64,000 nucleotides of DNA, taken from positions 1 to 64,000 of the forward strand of contig NZ_JAGGOK010000015.1 of the NCBI RefSeq assembly GCF_018614615.1, written 5' to 3'. Source of the DNA: Streptomyces sp. ISL-100. GTDB taxonomy: Bacteria > Actinomycetota > Actinomycetes > Streptomycetales > Streptomycetaceae. Below, one piece after another: positions 27,286 through 37,127 of this stretch. The position numbers and the translations under genes are program-made. The notes below the pieces were generated by a model, which saw nothing but the letters and a program-made list of their open reading frames with translations, had not been told where the DNA came from and searched no databases. The number at the start of each line of letters is the position of its first letter. The first letter of the stretch is position 1.

Positions 27286-27705
27286 ATGCGACAACAACCA
27301 ATGAAACTCGTGCCCCAGCTGTTGGTGATCCTGCTGGCTGTGGTGACGTCGGCGGCGTGGGCTGCCTGGCTGGGCTGGGACCAGCACCGTGACGTGCAGC
27401 CTGATGGCACGACGACCGGCCCGTACGAGGCGTGGCAGGTGATCGGGCTGGTGCTGACTCTGCTCGCGCCGGTGTACTGGGCGGCGTCCCGGCGCTACGT
27501 GGCAGGCGCCGTGCTGGGCGTCCCGGCCGGCCTGACCGTTGCCTCCTATTACGACTGGTCGGACGACGGCAGCGGCCTCTTCATGGTCGGCGTGGGGATG
27601 GTCATGGTGGGAAGCCTCATCGTGACCGCCGCCATTTCCGCCGTGATCGCCTCTGCGACACGAAAGGGACGGCAGGGAGGCGCGGCGCCCGGCGGCTGCC
27701 CGTAG
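27286..27705 (+). CDS. four-helix hypothetical membrane protein
   Basis: A 139-residue protein with four hydrophobic segments (LVPQLLVILLAVVTSAAWAAW, WQVIGLVLTLLAPVYWAA, YVAGAVLGVPAGLTVASYY, FMVGVGMVMVGSLIVTAAIS) and a basic C-terminus. I do not recognise the family. It lies divergent from the EccA-like gene and 222 bases upstream of the kdp region; co-function is not evident. The start at 27286 is the internal ATG nearest the first helix. Confidence 0.6.
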   Translation: MRQQPMKLVPQLLVILLAVVTSAAWAAWLGWDQHRDVQPDGTTTGPYEAWQVIGLVLTLLAPVYWAASRRYVAGAVLGVPAGLTVASYYDWSDDGSGLFMVGVGMVMVGSLIVTAAISAVIASATRKGRQGGAAPGGCP

Positions 27706-27927
27706 AGATGCGTAAGACGGGCGGGGCGAATTCACGTACGGACGTCGACGTCCGCCGACACGGGCGTTCCTGCTGGTCGGCAGGGTGGGCGTAAGGCGTA
27801 AGAAGTTCGTCAAAGCACCATCATTGGCCGTAAGGGACCCGTCAAGGGCGGTCGTACCCCCTGAAAATCGCGTTTTCCTCGTGAGGTCCGTTGTCCGTTT
27901 CAACCGAACCTCATTCAGGAGCTCGCG

Positions 27928-28011
27928 ATGGCCGACCTGGCCTTCGTCGTCACCACGGTCGCGGTGTTCGCGCTGGTGGCCTTTATCGCCAAGGGGGTGG
28001 CGAAGCTGTGA
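27928..28011 (+). CDS. 27-residue membrane peptide preceding kdpF
   Basis: A short frame encoding a single hydrophobic helix ([20 protein letters not shown], then GVAKL). AGGAG lies 8 bases before the ATG, and the stop overlaps the kdpF GTG by 4 bases (GTGA), the hallmark of coupled translation. Size and topology resemble KdpF itself, so it may be a second small stabilising subunit or a KdpF paralogue. It is below the length most gene callers accept. Confidence 0.6.
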   Translation: MADLAFVVTTVAVFALVAFIAKGVAKL

Positions 28012-28097
28012 CTGCCGAGAACATTGTCGGCCTGATCGTGGCCGTCTCCCTGCTGGGCTATCTGATCCTCGCCCTTGTGTACCCGGAGAGGTTCTGA
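28008..28097 (+). CDS. kdpF: KdpF, small subunit of K+-transporting ATPase
   Basis: A 29-residue single-helix peptide ([20 protein letters not shown], ending PERF). KdpF is a lipid-like stabiliser of the KdpABC complex, and the final YPERF is typical. It overlaps the preceding peptide gene and ends 8 bases before kdpA. Confidence 0.85.
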   Translation: MTAENIVGLIVAVSLLGYLILALVYPERF

Positions 28098-28105
28098 GCC
28101 CGGAT

Positions 28106-29782
28106 ATGAGCCCCTTCCTCGCCGGTGTGCTCCAGCTGCTGGCGCTGATAGCCGCCCTGGCACTGGCATACCGCCCGCTCGGCGACTACATGGCCAAGGT
28201 CTACGGCTCCACGAAGCATCTGCGCGTGGAGAAATGGATCTACAAGGCCGTCGGCGCCAACCCCGCGGTCGAGATGCGCTGGCCCGCCTACCTGCGCGGC
28301 GTCCTCGCCTTCTCCGCGGTGAGTGTTCTCTTCCTCTACCTGCTTCAGCGGGTGCAGGGCTCACTGCCCGGGTCGCTCGGATTCGCCTCGATCGACCCGG
28401 ATCAGGCGTTCAGCACCGCCGCCTCGTTCGTGTCGAACACCAACTGGCAGTCGTACTACGGCGAGCAGGCCATGGGCCACGTCGTACAGACCGGCGGCCT
28501 CGCGGTACAGAACTTCGTCTCGGCAGCGGTCGGCATGGCTGTCGCCGTCGCTCTCGTACGGGGCTTCGCCCGTTCCCGCACCGGTGAGCTGGGCAACTTC
28601 TGGGCCGACCTGGTCCGCGGTGTCGTACGCATCCTCCTGCCGATCTCCGTCGTCGGAGCGATCGTGCTGGTCGCATGCGGCGCCATCCAGAACTTCTCCG
28701 GCATTCACGAAGTCGGGCAATTCTTGAATGGGCACAGCACGGGTGGCACGCAGCAGTGGAACGGCGGCGCGGTGGCCTCCCAGGAGGTCATCAAGGAGCT
28801 CGGCACCAACGGCGGTGGCTACTTCAACGCCAACTCCGCGCACCCCTTCGAAAACCCCAACGCGTTCACGAATCTCTTCGAGATCTTCCTGATCCTGCTG
28901 ATCCCGTTCTCGCTGACGCGCACCTTCGGCCGCATGGTCGGCAGCGTCAGGCAGGGTTACGCGATCCTCGCCACGATGGCGACCATCTGGGTCGGCTTCG
29001 TGCTGCTCATGTGGGCGGCCGAGTTCGGCGGTCACGGTCCGGCCTTCGAGATGGCCGGTGGCGCGATGGAGGGCAAGGAGACCCGGTTCGGGATCGGCGC
29101 CTCGTCGATCTTCGCGGTATCCACCACGCTCACCTCTACGGGCGCCGTGGACTCGTTCCACTCCTCGTTCACCGGCCTGGGCGGCGGCATCACCATGCTC
29201 GGCATGATGCTGGGCGAGATCGCGCCCGGCGGCGTCGGCTCCGGCCTGTACGGGATGCTCGTCATGGCGATGATCGCGGTATTCATCGCGGGTCTGATGG
29301 TCGGCCGTACGCCCGAGTACCTCGGCAAGAAGATCTCCACCCGCGAGATCAAACTGGCGGCCTGCTACATCCTGGTCACCCCGGCGCTGGTGCTCTGCTT
29401 CACTGCCGCCGCGATGGCGCTCCCCATCCCTCGGGCCTCGATGCTGAACTCGGGCGCGCACGGCTTTTCCGAGATCCTGTACGCCTACACCTCCGGCGCG
29501 AACAACAACGGCAGCGCCTTCGCCGGCCTGAACGCCGACACCCAGTGGTTCAACACCACCATCGGTCTGGCGATGTTGCTGGGCCGGTTCCTCCCGATGG
29601 TGTTTGTGCTGGCTCTGGCGGGCTCGCTCGCCCAGCAGACGCCCATCCCGGCGACCGCAGGAACGCTTCGTACCGACAAGCCCCTGTTCACGGGCCTGCT
29701 CGTCGGAACGATTCTGATCGTCACCGGACTGACCTACTTCCCGGCGCTGGCTCTCGGGCCGTTGGCGGAGGGACTTTCATGA
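28106..29782 (+). CDS. kdpA: KdpA, K+-binding subunit of K+-transporting ATPase
   Basis: A 558-residue, roughly ten-helix subunit that forms the selectivity filter and binds K+. Filter loops are seen at [42 protein letters not shown] and [11 protein letters not shown]. The length is normal for KdpA. Its stop overlaps the kdpB ATG (ATGA). High-affinity K+ uptake of this type is used at low external K+. The ATG at 28106 gives the standard start [14 protein letters not shown]. Confidence 0.97.
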   Translation: MSPFLAGVLQLLALIAALALAYRPLGDYMAKVYGSTKHLRVEKWIYKAVGANPAVEMRWPAYLRGVLAFSAVSVLFLYLLQRVQGSLPGSLGFASIDPDQAFSTAASFVSNTNWQSYYGEQAMGHVVQTGGLAVQNFVSAAVGMAVAVALVRGFARSRTGELGNFWADLVRGVVRILLPISVVGAIVLVACGAIQNFSGIHEVGQFLNGHSTGGTQQWNGGAVASQEVIKELGTNGGGYFNANSAHPFENPNAFTNLFEIFLILLIPFSLTRTFGRMVGSVRQGYAILATMATIWVGFVLLMWAAEFGGHGPAFEMAGGAMEGKETRFGIGASSIFAVSTTLTSTGAVDSFHSSFTGLGGGITMLGMMLGEIAPGGVGSGLYGMLVMAMIAVFIAGLMVGRTPEYLGKKISTREIKLAACYILVTPALVLCFTAAAMALPIPRASMLNSGAHGFSEILYAYTSGANNNGSAFAGLNADTQWFNTTIGLAMLLGRFLPMVFVLALAGSLAQQTPIPATAGTLRTDKPLFTGLLVGTILIVTGLTYFPALALGPLAEGLS

Positions 29783-31941
29783 CCACCGACGTAAAAAAGC
29801 AAAAGGACGCCATGTCCACCGCCTACGCAACCCCCGCGCCGCACCAGGACATACCGTCCGGCCACAAGCCGGACGGGGGCGGCCGCGTCGGCGCCGGCCT
29901 CTTCGACGCCAAGCAACTGATCAAGTCGCTGCCGGACGCCTTCCGGAAGCTCGACCCCCGGGTGATGGCCAAGTCCCCGGTGATGTTCGTGGTCGAGATC
30001 GGCTCGGTACTGACGACGGCCTTCGCACTGACCGACCCCGGTGACTGGTTCGGCTGGACCATCACTGCCTGGCTGTGGCTGACCGTCGTCTTCGCCAACC
30101 TGGCCGAGGCCGTTGCCGAGGGGCGCGGCAAGGCGCAGGCCGGCACCCTGCGCAAGGCCAAGACCGACACGGTCGCCCGCCGCCTCATCGGCACGAACGA
30201 AGAGCGAGTGCCCGGCGCGGAACTGCGCGTCGGCGACCTGGTGGTGTGCGAGGCCGGCGACGTCATCCCCGGTGACGGAGATGTGGTCGAGGGCGTCGCT
30301 TCGGTGGACGAGTCCGCGATCACGGGCGAATCGGCGCCGGTCATCCGCGAGTCCGGCGGCGACAGAAGCGCCGTCACGGGTGGTACGAAGGTGCTGTCCG
30401 ACCGCATCGTCATCAAGATCATGACGAAGCCCGGCGAGACCTTCATCGACCGGATGATCAACCTGGTCGAGGGCGCGGCCCGGCAGAAGACGCCCAACGA
30501 GATCGCGCTGAACATCCTGCTCGCCTCGCTGACGATCGTCTTCCTGCTCGCCGTCGTCACCCTCCAGCCGTTCGCGATCTACGCGGGCGCCAAGCAGTCG
30601 ATGATCGTGCTGATCGCCCTGCTGGTCTGCCTGATCCCGACCACCATCGGCGCGCTGCTCTCCGCGATCGGCATCGCCGGCATGGACCGGCTCGTCCAGC
30701 GAAACGTCCTTGCCATGTCCGGCCGCGCGGTCGAGGCCGCCGGCGATGTGTCGACGCTGCTGCTGGACAAGACCGGGACGATCACCCTCGGCAACCGGCA
30801 GGCCGCCGAGTTCGTCCCGGTCAGGGACGCGGCGGAGGCCGAGCTGGCGGACGCCGCCCAGCTGTCCTCGCTCGCCGACGAGACCCCCGAGGGGCGCTCG
30901 ATCGTCGTACTGGCGAAGGAGAAATACGGGCTGCGCGAGCGTCACCAGGGCGAGTTGGCGCACGCCGAGTGGGTGGCCTTCACCGCGCAGACCCGGATGT
31001 CGGGCGTTGACCTCTCCGAGAACGGCGAGGCGCGCAAAGTCCGCAAGGGCGCCACCGGTTCGGTCGGAGCCTGGGGCAAGGAGCGCGGCGGCACTGTCGC
31101 CGAGGACGCACAATCCCTCACCGATTCGATCTCCCAGGCGGGCGGTACGCCGCTGCTGGTGGCCGTCGAGGACGGCAGGGGAGCCCGCGTCCTGGGTGTC
31201 ATCCACCTGAAGGACGTGGTGAAGGAGGGCATGCGGGAGCGGTTCGACGAGCTGCGCCGTATGGGCATCAAGACGGTCATGATCACGGGTGACAACCCGC
31301 TGACCGCGAAGGCGATCGCCGAGGAGGCGGGCGTCGACGACTTCCTCGCCGAGGCCACGCCCGAGGACAAGATGGCGCTCATCAAGCGCGAGCAGGCCGG
31401 CGGCAAGCTGGTCGCGATGACGGGCGACGGTACGAACGACGCTCCCGCGCTCGCGCAGGCGGACGTCGGCGTGGCGATGAACACCGGGACCTCGGCCGCC
31501 AAGGAGGCCGGGAACATGGTGGACCTCGACTCCAACCCGACAAAGCTGATCGAGATCGTCGAGATCGGCAAGCAACTCCTGATCACGCGCGGCGCGTTGA
31601 CGACGTTCTCGATCGCCAATGACGTGGCGAAGTACTTCGCGATCATTCCCGCGATGTTCGCCGTCGCCGCACCTCCCTCTTTCCTTGGGGGCCTGGACAA
31701 GCTCAACATCATGGACCTGGCCTCGCCCGAGTCCGCGATCCTGTCCGCCGTCCTCTTCAACGCGCTGATCATCATCGCGCTGGTGCCCCTCGCCCTGAAA
31801 GGCGTGCGCTACCGGCCGATGAGCGCCGGCAAGATGCTGCGGCGCAACCTCGGAATCTACGGCCTCGGCGGGCTCGTCGCCCCGTTCATCGGCATCAAGA
31901 TCATCGATCTGCTCATCTCCTCCCTCCCTGGGCTGCGCTGA
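29779..31941 (+). CDS. kdpB: KdpB, catalytic P-type ATPase subunit
   Basis: A 720-residue P-type ATPase that energises K+ movement through KdpA. Motifs are intact: TGES in [11 protein letters not shown], phosphorylation site [16 protein letters not shown] and [16 protein letters not shown], plus the membrane [19 protein letters not shown]. The N-terminal 60 residues are a Lys/Pro-rich extension. The regulatory Ser of the TGES region ([13 protein letters not shown]) is conserved. The 4-base overlap with kdpA and a 20-base gap to kdpC indicate one operon. Confidence 0.97.
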   Translation: MTTDVKKQKDAMSTAYATPAPHQDIPSGHKPDGGGRVGAGLFDAKQLIKSLPDAFRKLDPRVMAKSPVMFVVEIGSVLTTAFALTDPGDWFGWTITAWLWLTVVFANLAEAVAEGRGKAQAGTLRKAKTDTVARRLIGTNEERVPGAELRVGDLVVCEAGDVIPGDGDVVEGVASVDESAITGESAPVIRESGGDRSAVTGGTKVLSDRIVIKIMTKPGETFIDRMINLVEGAARQKTPNEIALNILLASLTIVFLLAVVTLQPFAIYAGAKQSMIVLIALLVCLIPTTIGALLSAIGIAGMDRLVQRNVLAMSGRAVEAAGDVSTLLLDKTGTITLGNRQAAEFVPVRDAAEAELADAAQLSSLADETPEGRSIVVLAKEKYGLRERHQGELAHAEWVAFTAQTRMSGVDLSENGEARKVRKGATGSVGAWGKERGGTVAEDAQSLTDSISQAGGTPLLVAVEDGRGARVLGVIHLKDVVKEGMRERFDELRRMGIKTVMITGDNPLTAKAIAEEAGVDDFLAEATPEDKMALIKREQAGGKLVAMTGDGTNDAPALAQADVGVAMNTGTSAAKEAGNMVDLDSNPTKLIEIVEIGKQLLITRGALTTFSIANDVAKYFAIIPAMFAVAAPPSFLGGLDKLNIMDLASPESAILSAVLFNALIIIALVPLALKGVRYRPMSAGKMLRRNLGIYGLGGLVAPFIGIKIIDLLISSLPGLR

Positions 31942-31961
31942 ATTAGGAGCTGCTGACCGCC

Positions 31962-32627
31962 ATGAACAACCCCATTGGAAACACAGCCCGGTTGATCGGA
32001 GCGGGCCTCCGCGCCCTCCTCGTACTGACCCTCGTGTGCGGCGTGATCTACCCGCTCGCGGTGACCGGAATCGCCCAGGGCCTCTTCAACGACAAGGCCA
32101 ACGGCTCCGAGATAAGAGCGGATGGCAAGGTCGTCGGCTCCGAACTCATCGGCCAGCGCTACGACGTGCCGCCGAAGAAGGGTGAGGAGACTTCGGCGCC
32201 GGACCTGAAGTGGTTCCAGCCGCGCCCGTCCAACGGCCTCGGCACCAACAGCGTCAATACCCAGTACAAGCTGATCCTCTCCGGCGCCACGAACCGGTCC
32301 GGCGACAACGAGGAACTCATCCACTGGGTCAAGGAAGCCAAGGCCGCTGTGGTCAGGGACAACTCGACGGCCGACTACAAGCTCAAGCCGTCCGATGTCC
32401 CGGCCGAAGCCGTCACCTCTTCCGCCTCGGGCCTCGACCCGCACATCTCCCCCCAGTACGCCGACCTCCAGGCCCACCGCGTCGCGGAGAAGAACCACCT
32501 CGACGTCAGGCAGGTGCAGAAGCTGGTCGCCGACCACACCGACGGGCGAATCCTGGGCTTCATGGGCGAGCCCCGGGTGAACGTCCTCCAGCTCAACATC
32601 GCCCTGAAAAAACTAACCGAAAAGTGA
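31962..32627 (+). CDS. kdpC: KdpC, subunit of K+-transporting ATPase
   Basis: A 221-residue subunit with one N-terminal membrane helix (IGAGLRALLVLTLVCGVIYP) and an external domain with GSELIGQRYD, WFQPRPSNGLGTNS, SGLDPHISPQYADLQAHRVA and MGEPRVNVLQLNIAL. A family role as a catalytic chaperone is proposed. AGGAG precedes the ATG at 31962. The expected kdpD/kdpE sensor-regulator genes do not follow; the next sequence is a sigma-factor remnant on the other strand. Confidence 0.96.
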   Translation: MNNPIGNTARLIGAGLRALLVLTLVCGVIYPLAVTGIAQGLFNDKANGSEIRADGKVVGSELIGQRYDVPPKKGEETSAPDLKWFQPRPSNGLGTNSVNTQYKLILSGATNRSGDNEELIHWVKEAKAAVVRDNSTADYKLKPSDVPAEAVTSSASGLDPHISPQYADLQAHRVAEKNHLDVRQVQKLVADHTDGRILGFMGEPRVNVLQLNIALKKLTEK

Positions 32628-32639
32628 TCGCGCGTCGGT

Positions 32640-32872
32640 TGCGTCCTCGCGGCGCCTGCGCGCCTGCCCGCGGCGTACCCGTCCACCAGCTTGCGGGAAG
32701 TGACCGTGACCAGCCGGCATCCCGGATTCTCCGGGACGCCGGTCTCGGGCCACTGCGGCGCGGCGGCCGGCAACGCTTCCTGCACCGCGTCCTCGCACGC
32801 GTCGAAGACGCCGTACCGGCGCACGAGCACGCCGAGGACCTGCGGCGCCAAGTCGCGCAGCCACAGCTCGAC
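32640..32872 (-). pseudogene. fragment of an ECF sigma factor (RpoE/SigJ-like)
   Basis: On the minus strand one frame reads VELWLRDLAPQVLGVLVRRY, then ACEDAVQEAL, QWPETGVPENP and LVTVTSRKLVDG, which is region 1-2 of the large ECF sigma group that carries a C-terminal SnoaL-like domain. There is no start codon at the left of the homology, and regions 3-4 are absent: the frame runs into the kdpC 3' end. It is a short relic, probably of a gene deleted together with whatever once separated it from kdp. I see no complete gene between 32628 and 33064. Confidence 0.6.
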
Positions 32873-33064
32873 AGGGATCCACGTCCGCGAACGGCATGTC
32901 CCCGGCGATCTCCTGCACCCGCTCCGCGATCGCAAAACTGGAGGCCACCCCCGCTGGGGCGCGGTCCTACCTCGGGAGGCAGGTTGTTGCTACTGCGAAC
33001 ATCAGAGCGGCTTAGGTACTGCGGTCGCGGATGGAGGATTCACAGGCCAGACATCACCCTGGAC

Positions 33065-33199
33065 TTACCGGCTCTGCAACCACACCACACCCCACGCTAC
33101 GACGGCTGAACCGGCCGCAGCGGCAATGCCGCGGGCGGCACCGAAAATGGCGGCGCGACCCAGCCGACGGACGGTGCGCCTGCTCTTCCGGTTCTTCAT
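33065..33199 (-). CDS. 44-residue single-helix membrane protein
   Basis: A short frame with a very basic N-terminus (MKNRKSRRTVRRLGRAA) and a hydrophobic helix (GIAAAAGSAVVAWGVVWL). AAGGAG lies 8 bases before the ATG at 33199, a strong ribosome site for such a small frame. It is divergent from the STAND-like gene (GTG at 33383). Similar Arg-rich plus helix peptides occur in Streptomyces without known function. Confidence 0.55.
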   Translation of the reverse strand: MKNRKSRRTVRRLGRAAIFGAARGIAAAAGSAVVAWGVVWLQSR

Positions 33200-33382
33200 C
33201 AGAGGCTCCTTCAGCCGAGTTTGCCCGGTGCTGTTCCGGGCCGTCACCGGAGTTTGCTGGGGGGCAGCAGCAGTGACCCGAACCAGCGGACGTAGCGGGC
33301 GAACCCGGTCTACGCTGCAGGTCAGCGACCCGCCCGTCGCGCCCGCTGCGGGCCGTGAAGCAAGGCGGGCAGAGGGGGACGG

Positions 33383-36115
33383 GTGACACTGGGGTCCCGG
33401 GCTTTCTACGACCAGTTGCGTGCCCTGCAGCAACGCGCGGCCTCCGCACGCCGACGGGCTGGTCAACCGGGTTCACGGAAAGAGACGTGCAAGGCGCTCA
33501 AACAGCCTCCGTACAACACGAACTTGAGCGATCAGCGGATCAGCGACTGGCTACCGTCCGACCCACAGAAGGCCAAGGCTCCGAGCGACAACAGCGGGGA
33601 CAGCGTTCTGGCGTTGGTGCGCCTGTGGAGTGCCTGGGCAGGCGAGGCACCTGATGAACGTCACTGGCGGAACCACTTGGAAGGTGCCCGGCCGGCACGG
33701 ATTCCCAGGTCGGCGTCGGCTGCTCCGGGACGGCCGATCCGTGAGTTCGCCGATCCGTTCGCCCTGGAGGTCCACGAGACGATCGATGGGGGCGTCGGTC
33801 CCGAACTGCCGATTTTGCCGGCCTACATCGAGCGGGAGCACGACCGGTGGCTTGCCGAGATCGTCCGACGTGTCGGCCGGAGAGGCGAAGCGACGGAGAA
33901 CAGCACGATCGCCGTACTCGTCGGTGGATCCTCCACCGGGAAGACGAGAGCCTGCTGGGAGGCGCTCGGCCTGCTTCCCCCGGAGTGGCGTTTGTGGCAC
34001 CCCCTCGCACCGAGCCCTTCGGAGGCGCTGATAGCCGGGTTGGACGTGGTCGAGCCATACACGGCGCTGTGGCTGAACGAGACCCAGCTCTTCCTGGGCG
34101 GCGACCACGGAGAGCAGGCGGCCACCCGGCTGCGTGAGGTGATCAACGATCCCCGGCGCGGCCCGCTGCTTGTCCTCGGAACGATCTGGCCCAAGGCCTG
34201 GGACGTTCTTGTCCGGCCCCCCAAGGCCGACGGCCCGGATCCGCACGTGCATGCCCGTGCTCTGCTCACTGGTAAGCACCGGCGGGTTCCCAGCGTCTTC
34301 ACCGACGCGGACATGGGCGAGCTGCGCGTCCGTGCCGCGGGAGACAGACGCCTGCATGAGGCTTTGGAACGCGCCGAGCAGCGCCAGATCACCCAGTACC
34401 TCGCCGGCGGCCGTGCCCTCATGGAGCGCTACGACACTGCCACGCCGCTGGAGAGAGCCGTGATCGAAGCGGCTATGGACGCCCGTCGCCTTGGACACGA
34501 CATCGCTCTACCGCAGGAGCTGCTGGAAGCGGCAGTCGCCCACTACATGACCGATCAGCAGTACGAGATGGTGCTGGACGGTGAATTTCAGCTTGCCCTG
34601 GACGAGCTGGGGGAGCCGTTGCGCGGCACCCGTGGACCTCTCACGCACATCACTGTCCGCAGGCTGGGAGAACCCCTTATTCGTACCGGGGCGTACAGGC
34701 TTGCGGATTACTTGGAGCAGCACGGCAGGGTGTCCCGCCGCACCGTCGCTCCGCCAGCCGGCTTGTGGGACGTCTTGGTTCGCCATGCCGCACGGATGTC
34801 CTTGATCAACTTGGCCGTCACGGCAAGGGAAAGGGGGCACCTTCGGATCGCGCTGTGCCTGCTCAAGACCGCAGCAGAAGCGGGAGACCCGAGGGCTGCG
34901 TCAGCGGCTGCCAACGTACTTGAGGAAGAAGAGTGGTACGACGAGGCACTTTTGTGGTGTCTGCCCCGCGCGGAAGCCGGTGACTCAAAGGCCATGGTTC
35001 AGGTGGCGGGCATCCTGGAGAGGACGGACCGCCTGGCGGAAGCCATCGCCTGGTACGAGAAGGCCGGTGATGCGGGATACCCCAAGGCTTGGACATACGC
35101 CGGCTGGCACCTTCGGCAAGCCGGAAGGCGATCTGAAGCGTTGGCTTGCTACAGGCGTGCGATCGATGCTGGTGCAGCCGGCCGTCCTGCGGAGATCGCC
35201 GGGCTGCTGGCGGATATGGGCCAGGAAGAGGAAGCGCTTCCCTTCTACCAGCAGGCAGCCGAAGCGGATGGCGGGTATGCCATCAGCCGAGCCGCCGAAT
35301 TGATGCGGCGCCGTGGTGACGACAGCGGAGAAGTGCTGACCTGGTTGTGCCACCGGGTCTATGAGGAGGACGCGAAGGACGACGGCTGGCTCCCCTGGGC
35401 GTGGAGCGCTCTGATTCAGCACATCATCGGAGACGCGACGCTGCTACAGCACATGCGCACCCTTCTTGATCGTGACGACGCTGCGGCGCAACAATTTATG
35501 GCCATCCTGTGGGGCTGGGTGGGACACGAGGCCGAGGGCGGCCCCGGGCACGAACGTGCGGTCCGCGCAGCCGCCCCACCACCGATGCCCCAAGCCGCTG
35601 AGGCGCTTTGGCAAGAAGGGCGGCCGGAGGAAGCACTCGCCATTTACGAACACGCGGCAGGCGCCGGCGACCGGGACGCCTCGTCTCGTGTCGCTACCCT
35701 GCAGGAGCAGCTGGGGCGGCCGTCGGATGCTCTTGCCTGGCATCAGCGGGCAGCGGAAGAAGGGCACCTGGATGCCTTACGGCAGGTCGCTCGCCTGATG
35801 ACTCCGGGCGAAGGCCCCGATGCGACGTTCGCCTGGCTGAAGTCGTGCGCGGATGACCACGCCGAGAAGGACTATCCGAATCACCGGTCCGTGGTGGCCG
35901 AACTGCTCCACGCCGCAGGGCGTACCGATGAAGCTCTCGACTGGCTCCGCAGCGCGTCCATAGCCGGTGACCCGTACGCCTCGAGTCAGTTCTCGGAGCT
36001 GTTGGTGCTGGCTGGCCGCACAGAGGAGGGGCAGCGCATGCGGCGGTACGGCTGGGAACCCGACGGTGAAATCTCTGCACCGTGGAGCGCTGACCCAGCG
36101 AGCCGCCTTCGCTAG
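33383..36115 (+). CDS. large STAND-like NTPase with Sel1/TPR repeats
   Basis: A 910-residue protein. The N-terminal about 100 residues are basic and helical and resemble the small DNA-binding-like heads of related actinobacterial NTPases. The NTPase centre has a P-loop (VLVGGSSTGKTRACWEAL, about residue 180) and a hydrophobic Walker B-like stretch (PYTALWLNETQLFL). From about residue 480 to the end there are at least ten Sel1/TPR units (LKTAAEAGDPRAASAAANVL, WYEKAGDAGYPKAWTYAGWH, YQQAAEADGGYAISRAAELM, HQRAAEEGHLDALRQVARLM). This head-NTPase-repeat plan fits regulated sensor or conflict proteins. AGAGGGGGA precedes GTG 33383. No separate effector gene is adjacent. Confidence 0.75.
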   Translation: MTLGSRAFYDQLRALQQRAASARRRAGQPGSRKETCKALKQPPYNTNLSDQRISDWLPSDPQKAKAPSDNSGDSVLALVRLWSAWAGEAPDERHWRNHLEGARPARIPRSASAAPGRPIREFADPFALEVHETIDGGVGPELPILPAYIEREHDRWLAEIVRRVGRRGEATENSTIAVLVGGSSTGKTRACWEALGLLPPEWRLWHPLAPSPSEALIAGLDVVEPYTALWLNETQLFLGGDHGEQAATRLREVINDPRRGPLLVLGTIWPKAWDVLVRPPKADGPDPHVHARALLTGKHRRVPSVFTDADMGELRVRAAGDRRLHEALERAEQRQITQYLAGGRALMERYDTATPLERAVIEAAMDARRLGHDIALPQELLEAAVAHYMTDQQYEMVLDGEFQLALDELGEPLRGTRGPLTHITVRRLGEPLIRTGAYRLADYLEQHGRVSRRTVAPPAGLWDVLVRHAARMSLINLAVTARERGHLRIALCLLKTAAEAGDPRAASAAANVLEEEEWYDEALLWCLPRAEAGDSKAMVQVAGILERTDRLAEAIAWYEKAGDAGYPKAWTYAGWHLRQAGRRSEALACYRRAIDAGAAGRPAEIAGLLADMGQEEEALPFYQQAAEADGGYAISRAAELMRRRGDDSGEVLTWLCHRVYEEDAKDDGWLPWAWSALIQHIIGDATLLQHMRTLLDRDDAAAQQFMAILWGWVGHEAEGGPGHERAVRAAAPPPMPQAAEALWQEGRPEEALAIYEHAAGAGDRDASSRVATLQEQLGRPSDALAWHQRAAEEGHLDALRQVARLMTPGEGPDATFAWLKSCADDHAEKDYPNHRSVVAELLHAAGRTDEALDWLRSASIAGDPYASSQFSELLVLAGRTEEGQRMRRYGWEPDGEISAPWSADPASRLR

Positions 36116-36157
36116 CCCGAGACAGCGATCAACTTCCGATGAAGAGACGGTGACGAG

Positions 36158-36297
36158 TCAGAGGGAGATGATTCGGACGCGGTCACCGCAGAGTTTGGTC
36201 ATGTCGTCGCTGTCGGATGTCAGCAGTGCGACCGGCCCTGGCTGGCGCAGTGCCACTTCGGCCACGGTGGCGTCGATGGCGTACTTGTGGCCGTGCA
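36158..36297 (-). pseudogene. C-terminal fragment of a PIN-domain toxin
   Basis: In one minus-strand frame the translation reads HGHKYAIDATVAEVALRQPG, then PVALLTSDSDDMTKLCGDRV and RIISL. This is the end of a VapC-like PIN ribonuclease, with the fourth acidic position in TSDSDD. The N-terminal PIN residues and any antitoxin gene are gone. The fragment is joined directly to the truncated BrkB gene, so a deletion removed the sequence between two formerly separate genes. Confidence 0.6.
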
Positions 36298-36972
36298 GGC
36301 CAACGGGGAGAAGACGAGCCGGGAGAAGACCCTCAGACTGAGCAGCCCGATCACGGTGGTCACCGCGCCGGGAAACAGGGCGCGCCAGCGGAGCCGCCCG
36401 CCAAGCAGCAATCGCTGCGACCACCAGAAGAACAGGACGGCGCTCAGCGCAGCGGCGAACGCGCCCGCCGGGGACTCTCGTCGCAGCGTGGTGGTCGCGG
36501 AGACGAAGAGGTAGCCGGTGAGCACGCCGAGCCACACCACATGCCGCCACCTGGCCCACCAGCGGCCTGGCGGCAGATCCCAGACCTTCTCGTAGCCGGC
36601 CTGCACCGCCGCTGCGAAGGCCAGGCCGAAGACAGCGAGGGCAACAATGCCGAACACGGTCGTCGTCCGCAGGGCCTGGCCGGGCCGGGTGAACAGCTGC
36701 TCCACCACTTCTCTGGAGGCGGCCGAAACGCCGATTCCTTCCCCCAGCCACTGCCCGAACCCCCGCCCGCGTTCGGGATCGCCCGAGGAAACGATGATCA
36801 GCAGCGGCACCAGTGTGAGAAACCCCAGCGCCGCGAAGCCCAGCGAACGCGGCCCCAACTCCAGATCGCTGCTCCGACGCCACCCGCGGCCGACCGGTGA
36901 ATGGCTGATCGCGCGGCGTAGCCGTCCGAACAGAGATGGGCGACCTGCTGCATTGGATGGCTTCATTGGCAT
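36220..36972 (-). pseudogene. YihY/BrkB-family membrane protein, C-terminally truncated
   Basis: The frame encodes a normal BrkB (formerly RNase BN) start: a cytosolic N-terminus, then hydrophobic segments SLGFAALGFLTLVPLLIIVS, TTTVFGIVALAVFGLAFAAA, VVWLGVLTGYLFVSATTTL and AGAFAAALSAVLFFWW, up to LRVFSRLVFSP. There it leaves the family and runs 26 codons through the PIN-toxin remnant in a different frame. The last helices of the family are missing. It was a lysylphosphatidylglycerol-unrelated, probably transport-type membrane protein; the truncated product is unlikely to be functional. Confidence 0.6.
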
Positions 36973-37127
36973 GCCTGTCGACTACCACGGTCGATACCGT
37001 CGCCGCGCGAGGGTGCGGCGTGCAGGTTCCCGGATAGCCTGGAAGAGCAAAGGGCTACCGGTCTCGGCTGGTTGCGACCCCCTGCGGGGAGGTTCGAACC
37101 GACCGGGTGAACGGCAGGAGGGCAGCC

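Noticed and set aside
27706..27927. KdpE box upstream of kdpF
   Set aside because: Loose direct repeats (GTAAG, GTCAA) exist, but nothing specific enough to call a response-regulator site, and no kdpDE is adjacent.
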